Shown one piece after another: positions 49,513 to 61,300 of a stretch of 64,000 bases of DNA. Under the pieces are notes generated by a model. The model was not told where the DNA came from, ran no database searches, and worked only from the letters and a program-made list of their open reading frames with translations. The stretch covers positions 310,001 through 374,000 of the forward strand of contig WAEK01000016.1 of the NCBI GenBank assembly GCA_011634665.1. The letters run 5' to 3'. The position numbers and the translations under genes are program-made. The DNA is from Mortierella sp. BCC40632 (taxonomy: Eukaryota; Mortierellomycota; Mortierellomycetes; Mortierellales; Mortierellaceae). Each line of letters starts with the position of its first letter. Position 1 is the first letter of the stretch.

Positions 49513-51737
49513 ATGGCGCCAGAAAAACCCATTCGCATTGGATGCTACAGTGCTTTCTGGGGCGACTCGGTCTCGGCCGCTCAACAACTGGTCACCCTTG
49601 AGGGCAAGAACCTTGACTACCTTGTCGCCGACTACTTAGCTGGTAACCCTCAGAAGCATCAATGCAAGGCATATCTTAGCTTCCAGAAGGATAAAAGAAA
49701 CACCTCTAACGATCATGTGCCATAAATTGCGTTCTAGAGGTAACAATGGGCCTTTTGGCGCGCCATCGCAAGTCTGGCGGCAACTCCAAAAAAGCGAGCC
49801 GAGCTGGGCCGGGAGGATACGTCGGTGATTTCATTACCTTTGTCTGGAAACGCCTTGTTGAAGACATTGTTGCCAACGGAACCAAGGTCATCACAAACGC
49901 CGGCGGTCTTGATCCACTGGCGCTTAAGGAGGCGATCGAGACTATTGCTGAAGAGGCTGGTATCGAAGGGCTTGTAGTGGCTGCCGTCACAGGAGACGAC
50001 CTCCACGAACGTGCCGACGAAATGAACGCAAAGGGTGATCTCATTCCTTTCAACTACATCACGGGCAACAAGGATGAAGTGGACCGATATCCTGGAAATG
50101 ATGAGTCCAAAAAGAAGCTCTCTCTCAACGCCTACCTGGGTGCGGTGCCTATTGCTGAGGCCCTTGCTGCAGGAGCATCCATTGTCGTTACAGGACGTGT
50201 AGTCGATAGTGCCCTCGTCCTCGGCCCACTCCTGCACGAATTCAAATGGGACCCCCTGAAGGACTGGGATCAGATGGCATCCGCATCTTTGGCAGGACAC
50301 ATTGTTGAGTGTGGGTGCCATACTACTGGTGGAAACTTTACGGACTGGGAACTCAGCGCCAACTCTCCCCATGGAGGATGGGCAAACATGGGATTCCCCA
50401 TTGTAGAATGCCAGCGTAATGGCGATTTTACCGTAACAAAGCCAGCAGAAACAGGTGGACTGGTGACGGTCGCAACAGTCGCGGAACAGTTGGTGTACGA
50501 GGTCCTCGACCCTGGATCATATATCCTTCCAGACGTGATCTTGGATCTTAGGAATGTAAAATTGACCCAGGTTGGCAAGGATCGCGTGCTAGTGACAGGA
50601 GCAAAGGGACGTGCCCCGACACCGTACCTCAAATGCTCTGGCATCTACGTTGATGGATTCAAAATTACGGCCGATCTTTGGATCGGAGGTGTTGATGCCA
50701 GACGCAAGGTAGGATATTAGACGAGATGGGGGGTCTTTGCCATTCTTTATTCCTACTTCATTTTAGTACACGGTATGGAGCGAGTTATTAACTCCGCCTC
50801 CAACATTATACTGTTTCTCTCGACAGGCATTGGCGGTAGGCGATGCCGTTATCAAGCGTGCGCGTCGCAATCTGGAGCAGTTTGGTATTGAAGATTACAC
50901 TGCTGTTCGTGTCGAAGCACTGGGCGCAGAGTCCTCATATGGGTAAGAAAGTTGGCAAAAAAAAAAAAAAAAAACACCATCAAAGACATGTGTTCAGTCG
51001 CGATCCAATGGCTTTGAACTAACCTTATTCGTTTTCAAATACGATCTAGTCCACACTCAACTGCTCTTGACGCTCGCGAAGTGTGTTGCAGGATCACGGC
51101 TGTCCACCCAGAGAAGCACGCGCTCTTGCTTCTTGGTGTTGAATTGGCTCCAAGTGCAACAGGCAATGCTCCTGGTATCACTGGAGGCGGCGCCGGCCGG
51201 CCTCATCCAAGCCCTAACATGACGCATTACTCGATTCTGGCGCCAAAGACTGCGGTCCCAGCAGTCCTGACGGTTGGTAAAGGAGAGAAGCAGACTCAAA
51301 AGACCATTTCTTTCGCTGGTCCTACAAGTGCCCAGAATGAATTCCCACCAGCATTGCCCAGCATCAATGCTAGCACCCTAGCTGCGAGTTCTGCTGATTT
51401 AGTGACAGTGCCACTGATCCGCCTGGCGTATGCTCGCAGCGGTGATAAGGGTGATACCGCCAATGTGGGCGTCATCGCACGCGACCCCAAGTACTACGGC
51501 ATCATTCTCGAACAGCTGACGACCAAGAGCGTGAAAGAGTATATGGGCCATCTCGCTCAGGGTGAAGTGGCGAGATATGAACTCCCTGGAATCAACGCTG
51601 TGAACTTTGTGCTAACACGCAGTCTTGGAGGCGGCGGCTTGAGTTCGTTGAACTTGGATCGCCAAGGCAAATCTTATGGACAGATGCTATTGAGCTACAA
51701 GGTTAAGGTCCCCAAGGGTCTCTTGTCGAATCTGTAA
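49513..51737 (+). CDS. AtuA-domain protein (acyclic terpene utilisation family, DUF1446)
   Basis: Exons are 49513-49642, 49738-50708, 50827-50942 and 51050-51737, giving 634 residues in phase. The N-terminal AtuA core starts at once ([30 protein letters not shown]) and shows [54 protein letters not shown] and [10 protein letters not shown]. The C-terminal AtuA-like alpha/beta domain has [20 protein letters not shown]. The family is named for bacterial acyclic terpene catabolism. In fungi it is widespread, usually cytosolic or mitochondrial, and its reaction is not established. No targeting sequence is seen. The 3' UTR carries AATAAA at about 51790. Confidence 0.92.
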
Positions 51738-52074
51738 AGAGGAGAACTTGTCGGAACCTTTTTAGGATCCATCGCTTATCCCATCCCTAAAGCAATAAAC
51801 ACTTGGCAAACGTTCAGAGTTTTTTTTTTTTTTTTTTGATTTTACGCGTTCGCTTTGTATGCAGGACAGTGTGGCGAAGGAGGCAAAATCTATATTTTAG
51901 CCTTTACGCCACCGTTTCGCACAACATGCTCTCCATCTCGCGCCATTGTTCCACTCCATTTCACTTCTTTCGATTCTTCATACTTCCCACAGCCGTCCTG
52001 CAACACCCCTTTCAACAAACCGGCAGTGCTTTCCTCAGCAACCCTTTTCTCGACATCCAGGAGAATTAGCTACC
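51738..52074. other. Spacer between AtuA and DNA-PKcs genes
   Basis: Tandem genes 337 bp apart. It contains the AtuA terminator region with AATAAA and a T run at 51823-51838, then the DNA-PKcs leader. No gene was seen. Confidence 0.6.
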
Positions 52075-55000
52075 ATGGGTTCGCCATTAGATCTGATCCG
52101 GCTCACGCTGGTTGAGTTAATTGACGACATGAATGGTGACAATCCGGATAACGTCGACAGTCAAGCTGCCGCCACCAATATCTGCAACATGGCGCTCTCG
52201 GACCTCAAACGAGACGAGCTAGGTACACTGCCAATAAAACTGGCATGGAGATAAGGACGAACTACTGCCCCTTTTGTCAACTCTGAACTAAGACCGAGAG
52301 TTGCAGTCGCCAAAAAGATCCTCTTCTGACTACCGATTAACGCCTAATCCCTCAACCGTATCCGATGGCAATCAATAGATATGGCAACATCTCTACTTTA
52401 TAATCCTGACAAAGGAATCATGTTTTTTCTTAAGAGGTCATTGGACAAGACTATACACGCAGGAGCCAAGGTCACTTTTCTTGAGTTCACCGCTGAGTTT
52501 ATCAGTCGATCACCAAGTGCCTTCACACCTTATATTGTCGACATTAAGGTACTCCATTAAGTGAACAAGCAACTAAAGCATCACAGCCCAGTAGCAGATG
52601 GATGGGAAATGTTTCAAACTCATGTTGAGGATATCTAAACCTCTTTTTTTGGTGATGATTAGAGAACATGCCTTAGTCTATTTTTGAATGATCAGACTGC
52701 TCGAGTCAGGAAGGCATCCATGCTTCCAATCAAGATTATTTTGTCGTCTTGCTCAAAAATGGTTGACCCAGAGTCACTAGATGTCAGCGGCCTTTTCACC
52801 AAATTGTTTACCGCATATGCCACTCAACAGTCTAAGATGGCTTCCACGGGTGAGTCCGACTTATTATTATTATTATTACTATTTTGACTACACTTAGGTT
52901 TTGAGAGATCAGAGTGGGAATACACTAACCTTCTTTCCGATGGCTCCATTCTTAAATTGCGGACCAAATACTACAGTCAAGGCCGAGGTTCTAGAAGTTC
53001 TTGGAACAATAGCACGATACTTCCCTAATGCAGCAGAGGACCGCTCTTCAAACCTCATACGATGGTGTCTCACTACAGTGCAGGATCAGCTAAAACCAAA
53101 CGCAAAGCAGGAACTCACTTTGATTGCAGGAGCAATCGTTGGACTTGACAATTGCCTGCACAGTTTTGAGGGAAAGGCAACTAAGGATGTGCCGACAATA
53201 CTGCAAATCATTAAGACTCTGGTCCATGTCCCTGAAGATTTGGGCCGCTTTGCTACACCTATCGGTACGAGATTCATTGATGCTTCGCTATGGTTTATGC
53301 TTTCAAAGGGTGGCAATATATTAATCCCCGCCTCTATCTACCTCACCTGGTGCCTCGGCGCTGCTCTGTTTGCCATTTACTAGCGGCTATGTACCTGTTT
53401 GCAAATCACATTCATCTCTTCCGAGCACACTTGATCGAGATCTACGAATGGATGTACCAGCGCATTGCCAGTTACTGTGAGCATTCTCATACAGGGATGT
53501 CAAAGTGTGGATACTACACCTTGGACGTATTTTTACAGGAGGTCTGTATGAGACAGGATGTCTTTCTAAACTTATAGTGAAATATTATCTATCTGGTCTA
53601 ACTTCCCTGTGTGTTTATTCTGATATCTGACTGAATAATAGATGGCAGATGTGTTGACAACAACCCCCACCACAGAACAAGAATACAACTGCTTCTTGGT
53701 AAAGCTCAACTCTACACCCAGATCTATCTTTGCTTGGATGATGATAACCCTCCCTCACTTACACATTTTCATTTGTTATACTAAATGTAGTTCTTTACTA
53801 CGAATTTCACACAAATCCTCAGTACTGAGGTCATTTCATCAACCGCACAATACAAAGCTATGTCAGTTGCAATCAGAGGATACGGATACTTCGCTTCTCC
53901 TTGCAAGCACATTGCCCCAGATCAATTGAAGTATCTCCTTGCGCACCTCCTCAAAAAAAGCGCGTTTCTGGTGTCCTCGTAAGTTAATTGTCCGTTGAGC
54001 AGCTCGTACCATGAGCCTTACCATGAGTGTTATCACATAGCTCTCTAACGTATTGCCTTCACACTCATATATTTTGCTACGAAAAAAAAGTAACACGCAT
54101 GAAGGTATCGACGGGTCGGTTTCCCACCTTTCGGCGTTTATTACGGCTTATACGTTTGTTGCTCAGGCATATGATGAGATCCCGGAGCCTCTCATGGCAG
54201 CGCTGAACCAGATGGCAGTCTCGGCCATTGTGAATTTTGTCAAAATGACATCTTATGCGAGGGTGGGATGTACCATTGCTCTAGAGCGTCTACTTGTCAT
54301 GCTTTACCAGAAAGGAGAGGGTGTTCTCCGTGGGTTTGTTGATAAATTCTGTAAGTTTCTTATTTCATCGCTCTTCCTGGCATTAAATGGTTACAGCTGT
54401 AGGTCATCTACCCATTACTAATGCAATAGCCCTCCGCTCTATCCTTCAGTCTACAAACTCCTTGTGTTCACGTGTGCGGATATTTCCATGCCAGTTGTAG
54501 ACTCGCTAAAAAATGAGCGAATCTCAGTTGTGGACGATCCGTCATGGCATTCTTATTCAACATATATGGCTATGTGGAGGAGCCTTTTCAAGCCAACATC
54601 TCTCAGCCAGCAACTAAAAATGGCCTATGGGCCATTGAAAGACGGGGATCTCGAGAAGTACTCAGTCATTATCTATGGTTCGACGATGGAGTCGTTCAAG
54701 AGACTTGTGAACCTCTTGAACTTGTCTGTATCTGATACCGAGGCAGAAATCAACATAGATGGGATCATGTCTACCGAAGTCGATGCAGTAGAGCTCGAAT
54801 CAAAGGGTAGCAGCGTGGCAGATACATCATCTGAAGGTGTTCAGGGGCAAACCAGTGTCTTAGGATCGGCCTCGGGCGATATTGCCAAGCTGCAAGCAAA
54901 TTGTACCAAGGACTTTGTCATATTTCAGAACTTGACCGAATTCTGGAAGCTGTTCCTAAATGAGGTTCGACCAGATCTTTTTAGTCGATGGGTGTTTGTT

Positions 55001-55303
55001 ATTGGTGAGACATTGGTTGAGCTTTCTGCCAAAAACCCACTAGTAAGCGGGTTCTACAAGATGTTTGCAAACTGTTTGCAAGTGTGTGAATCTGCCAATG
55101 TATTTTCATCTACACCTAAAAAAGGGTTGCTCAAGGTAAGAGAAAGATGTTTCTACTCTTAGTTTCTTTATAGCCTTGGTGATGTCTTAAATCTAGATCA
55201 TTTTGAATCCATACTTTTCGACCCTGGAACCTGTGTCAATATGTAAAGCGTAGCAATTGATGGATTAATGTACCTTCTCTCGTACCTACCGCTACGGCTA
55301 CTT

Positions 55304-55336
<33 letters not shown>

Positions 55337-58300
55337 CGGAAAGGATGAGCAAGTCGACATAACACGGGCCGCTGTTCTATTCAAGAAGTACATCCAAGAA
55401 GTAATGGCAAGGCTTGAACAATACAAGGACGACCTCTTAGCCTCCTGTCTGCAACTTGTCCTCTCGAGCCCAATTGCCTTGGCGGATTCTCAGAGTGTGA
55501 TCCCGCCTATTCAGCTGGCACTGAAGCTCGGCTTGGGATATTTCCCGTTGGCCTCTGTCGGCTTGGATGCTGTCGAGCGGTGGATTGATCATCTGGGACA
55601 AGATCAGGCGGAATGGTACAGCCAGGTACTACCTTCCCTAAACGAGTACCTCATGGTTCAGATCCCTGCCGCAGAAGGGGACTCGACAACGATGACCTTG
55701 ATACCAAACAGCAAAAGAAAATCATCTTCAACCAAAGATGGGTACAGATCTATTCTACGGAGCATGGATGTTTTGGTATGTGGAAGTTAATCTTGGAAGC
55801 GCACTTTTGCTGGGGTTTGAAGTACCATCTCTTTACTCACACCGTTTATTATTATCAGTCTTCAACAGAACAGATCCAATCATTGCAAGAACTTCAGCTA
55901 CGCGTTCTCAGACTTCTGGGACGTCAAGCGCAGCATAACAAACTAGTTCTGAGTCGGCACTCTGCGCATAATCAGGGGAAACGGGACACCTCAGATCTTT
56001 TAGCTTGGGATCCTGAAACAAGACTTAAATTCAAGATTCCGTTCCAAGAGATGAAAATTGACCTTCACCTCGGTTAGCTTGATTAGTCGTTTTCTTTGGC
56101 AGATGTTGAATGCTGACTTTCTGATAGTATTGATTTGACTAACAAATTCTAAATTTTGTCTGAGTAGATGAGATGCTGCCTCGAATCGTCGACCTTGCAG
56201 AGAACTCTCTGAATCGTCAAATCAAGGTCGCGAGCTGTGAACTTCTTCATTCTCTTGTGATTCTTATGATTGGATCCAGCGCATTCCGAGCCAGGGATGC
56301 TCAGAACCCAAAGAGAGTAAGTTCTTCTAAGGGGTTGGGTACGAGGACGTTTGGATAGGAATTGTGTATGGCGATACTGTAGTATGTCTGACCCTCAAAT
56401 CTTCGATGTCTCATAGAGTCCATATCACAAAATTTATTTGAAGGTGTTTCCAGCGCTTCTTCGTCTTGCAGTGGATGTTGATCAAGTTCCAAGATCTCTT
56501 TACCGGCCACTTGTCACACAGTTAATCCATTGGCTGACCAACAGTGCACAGTATGAGAATCCAGAGACGATTGCTCTACTGAGCTGTTGTTTGGAGGCTG
56601 CGTGTGATACCCTTGGGCCATTGAGAGACTATGGAGCTGAGTGCTTAGGCGAATTTGTCAAGTGGTCTGTAAAGCAGACAGGCTCTGGGGTATGCTCTTG
56701 ACTTCGCGCATGAGATGGTTCTGGTGCTTCGGTATGCCGTGTTTGTGTTGTACTGATTATGGTCTACTCTTCTTTCTTTTCTTCTGGCTCGGTAGTCAAG
56801 CTCTGTTAATGTCAAGTCACTCTTGAAGCGTGTGTACAATCTTGCCTCGCACTCTAGTCCAACTAAACGCCTAGGCTCTGCGCTGATTGTAAATCGAATT
56901 TACAGAGTCTTCCGTGAAGAAGTTCCTCTTGTAAACCAGTTCACGATGGAACTACTTTACTGGATGCTATTCAGCTTGCGACTTTCAGAAAGCGATCACT
57001 TAGGACTTGGAACGAGTCAGCAGGCATGTGTTGCCATAACTCATCTCCAAAGGATCATCCAGGTCAAAGCCTCTGTTTTTCTGAAAGATTCCAGAGACCG
57101 AAGAAGGTTTCCAGGCCTGGAATCTGCAACGTTGGGAAGTCTAGTGGACTGGCTGTTCAAGGAAACCTCTCGATCCGAGGTTGGATATTCTAGAATGTGC
57201 AGGACTCTATTTGATAGTTTTGTGAAACTCTTGCCTGGTACGACCCTTATAGAACCAGGAAAATTAATGCTTTCTGGAAGGTTCGCCAGCTTGATTAATA
57301 ACTCCTCGACTATCTCATATAGGTGTGACCTCTGCTGGAGCATGGGTCGATGCAAAAGTTGAAGGAAATCCGTCATTCCTGACTTCAATCTACACTGGAG
57401 TCGATCCGGCAACAGAAACGTTTTCCCAGCCAACTTTATACTACAAGTGGTGTGTTCAGCTCGCAGCCGTGTTAGGCAACTATGTTTGGCTTCTCCAGCA
57501 CCCTGGTAGTTCGGAAAAGCTGTTGGCTCATCTGAAGAGATCAACTGTCTTCGTCGCTGCCGGCAAGTTTATCGAAAAGTGTCTCTTATTTTCAGAAACC
57601 TTTTCCCGTGGAAGTCAGCTCTCAACTCCACTTACCGCGGTTGAACGACGGAAGATTATGGACCAAAATTTTGTAACAGCTCGTGGGACCATCGGATTTG
57701 TATCACTCGCGGCCACTAGAGGCCTTGAGCGCAATGATAGCTCCCTGGTGGAGACATTGGGAGGAGCAGGACTCCTTGGAACCAAGTTTTTTTCGGTTTT
57801 CGCTTCATGCCTGTTTAACCCTGACAGTATTGGCAACGATGAACTGCTAAAAAGCGAGAGTGAGCTTTGCGCATTGAAAGAAGAGCTCAAGACCGCCTTA
57901 AAAACATTCCACAAGCTTCCTGGGGGTGTTACAAAGTTCCTTGGCAAGGTCTTGATGGACACGATCACTACAGGCGATTTAGTTCCGTTATCGATTTCTC
58001 CTGATATTGGAGGTAATGTTTTTTTTTTTTTTTTTTTTTTTTTTGTCTCATTCTTCCTGAAAAAGTTTTGCAAGTATCGATATACTAAGTGAAGCTATCA
58101 TTTCTCTGTCGGAAACTAGGCCAGGATCCTGTCAAATTGAAGGCAGTCATTGAAGGAATGATTCTGCTACGTGATTGCCAAATGTTTGATTGTATGTTTG
58201 GCAACTCGCCCAAGAAAGCCGCAGAGTACATTTCATCCCTGTTTGGGACCTTCATGGCTATGCAGTCCACACAAAACCCATTGTGGATCAGTTACTGTGG

Positions 58301-61300
58301 CACACTGCTACGATTTTCACTTTTGGAGGACGAGTGCTCTCAGAGTCTCTGGAGATACTTGCTGGTAGGAAACATAATCACTCGTGAACTTCTAGTGCTC
58401 TTATATTCTATACAGGATATTTCTTGTGGCATTTACCCTGCTGCGAGCTTCTATAAAACATCATTTAGGATCCAAGAAAGACTGAGGATGCAAAGATCGC
58501 CTACCTCAAATACACGGACGAAATCAACAAGCATCTGGCAATACACTTCTCCAAACTCAGTCCACTGCTAGCTAATTCTGCTGAAGCACCATTGATGCTC
58601 TTTATCTGGAATGACTTTTTGGGATATCTTTTCTCTCATCCTGAACTAAGCGTTGAGCGATCCTCGTTCCTGGAAATGGTATGTGGTTTCCTCTGTCCTC
58701 TTGGCACTTTATGTCCTCTAAATTGTGGTGTTTGGAGATCAGGCTAACACTCATATATGGTTATGTAAATACCTGATAGTTCACAAGAGATTATTCGCTA
58801 CTTGAACGCATGTATGACTGAGTCTTTGATTGATATTCTTGACAAACACAGGTGAATCATTCACATCATCTAACTTGCTACTAACTTTATGCTGACCAAT
58901 AGCGTTGGCGTCATTGGCGATGACCAAGCACCGTCTTTGATAGCTATGTGGAAACGAGTCATTGCTCTAAACCCCCGGATCCTGAGAATGACGCAGTCAG
59001 GCACGTTTGTAGACTATTTTTTCAAGATTTTTCAGTCATTCTTTGAAAGAGACCCCGTAAAACGCGAGTACTTGACATTGCCAGTCATGTCAGAAGCGTT
59101 TCCCGTCCTTCCAATTTTTCTCTCTTACCCAGGAGCAAGGACTGCAGAGGTGTGTATTCATATAGACTGTTGCCTTCGGTGCCTCTATTGTTAACGGAAG
59201 ACTCAGACTGACCCGAATTTAACTCCTAATAGTTTGAGACAGCGTTTAATAGAGCAATCTTGAACATGATGCCTATGTCCTCTCAGGAATACGAACGAGG
59301 GAGTTCAAGGCAAGTTATCTTACTCTTGCTGGATACAAAGCCGATCATATGACGCCTCCTAACTACGAACCCTTTGCCTTTATGTAACCAGGTTCAAGGA
59401 TTACATTGCTGCGATTGATCTGTTGCTCAAGGCTCTAGTAGCATCATCCAGCCTCAGTCTCTTCAAGACTTTGATGGGAATAGCTATCCGGGAGTCTAAC
59501 CACCCGCACATGGAACAAATGCAGAGGTCAATTTCTTCGTTTGCACTCAAGTTACCCCTTTCAAAGTTTTTAGAAACCACAAGCTACTGTTTTGAGTATG
59601 TACCGTGTGTACAGATCTTGCACCCTTAAACCACCATTCACTGTTGAGAATGACTAACGGTCTCTATTTTATGCTTGTGTGTCGTGTACTCTAGTGAATT
59701 CTTCAAGAAAACACACTCGGATGAACATCGTAGAAACATTGTCCAGCAGGTCCTTTTACCAATTTTAAGAACTGTGCCACCTCTGAGCGTCTCAGGGTTC
59801 TTTGTCCAGCACATTTCTCAGATCATGGGTGTCATCAAGCAAGATCCTCCTCGCCCAACTGATCCTGAGATTCGCAGAGACTTTGTAGAACGAGAATGCT
59901 GCTATGAGCTTGTTCATATACTCTACATGAGACTACCAGCTGATCTCGTGAACACCAAGGGTAGCAAGGTTGTCGATGCTTTTACAAATGGCAAAACAGC
60001 CACAGGAAAGGAACTTACTGTGGACGTATTTAGAACGGCAAATGCCGCAAAGTTTAAACAGGATACGGTAAGATTGTTCCCTTCATAGGCCTCGCAACAC
60101 GCCTATTTCTTTTGACTATACGCTAATGAGGTAGATTTTGATTCAATATACACTCACTAGACCACCCTCACTCCTGAGGCCGCTGTATTGCGAGACAATT
60201 ACAAGCGTGCAGCATACAATGCCCTGGCAGCGGCGATCCTCTGTACCCAAAGAAAAGAAGACTTTTTCCGTCAGTTCCTTTTTAGAGACAATGAAGCCAA
60301 GAAGGAGTTTGTCTGGGAGAACATTGTGGATCTAAACGTAAGTCTTATCAATGGCAATGAATAATTTCATTCTCTTAATCGCCTAGCCACACTCATGCGA
60401 ATAATTTACCTCCTCCTTACCTATAGGCACACTACCACTTTGAGCAAGTTCTTTCGGGCCCTGTCGTGCGGACCAAATTATCCGACTTGAGATCAAGATC
60501 TTTGAATCCAAATAGGACGTAAGAACGATAGATTTCCTCCTCTCTCGAACCTGCGTGGATTACTCCTTGTTCTGATTGCTAATAACCCAAGCCTCACTCA
60601 TGGTTATTCAGGTATAGCTCCAAATACAAATACATGTCGTCTCAGTATCTGCGCGATAGCAGTTTGTCTCAGGTGAGTGCAACATTGATTCACATGAAAG
60701 AGTTATCCATGGTAAAGGCTATCTCAAGAACGAACTCATGACCTCTAATGTAATCTCGGACTAATAGAGTGTTGGAATTATCGATGAGACGGATGCCTAT
60801 ACCGAAGACTCCGCACCTCAGCCTGAGAGTGGTCTTCAAGGTTCAGTACCTGAAGGACTTGCCGACAAAGCAGCAGCTGAAGGGACAGATAGTAGCGAGT
60901 AAGTCAATAATTTTTTTAGCGACCTCTTCGTTGAGGAGAGTATGTTCAAGCACATAGCACTCATTTCCCGCTTCGTCATACCATTTCTTTAGAGCTGATG
61001 AATCTGGCAAGACGCTTGAACTGGATGCTCTCAATGCAAATCCTTGCATGAAAATGATCCTTTTGGTTATAAGTGAGCTCAACGCTGGCATTACTCCACC
61101 TCCAGCAGTGATGAGCAAGGAAGAAGGCTCGATGCCATCATGGATGAAAGATATCCATAGGAAGCTCGTCAACCCTAGTACGTACCATTCCCTTAATTCC
61201 TTACTAAGAGTGAGTGTTTCAGAGTAAGAACTATAGTCTGACTAACGACCTCACATCTGTCCATACACGCTATAGATACCCCACTGAACATTCGCCTCTT

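Noticed and set aside
54420..54450. Acceptor at 54429 (GCAATAG) for DNA-PKcs exon 9
   Set aside because: It breaks the frame; the acceptor CCTTCAG at 54449, after a good pyrimidine tract, restores phase and aligns with human DNA-PKcs.
57238..57322. Open frame continuing past KLLPG in DNA-PKcs exon 14
   Set aside because: It is intron sequence; splicing at G|GTACGA to ATATAG gives a phase-consistent join that matches the human protein.
58780..58860. Acceptor at 58780 (GATAG) for DNA-PKcs exon 18
   Set aside because: It leads to an early stop or needs a different donor; starting exon 18 at 58790 keeps phase at both ends.
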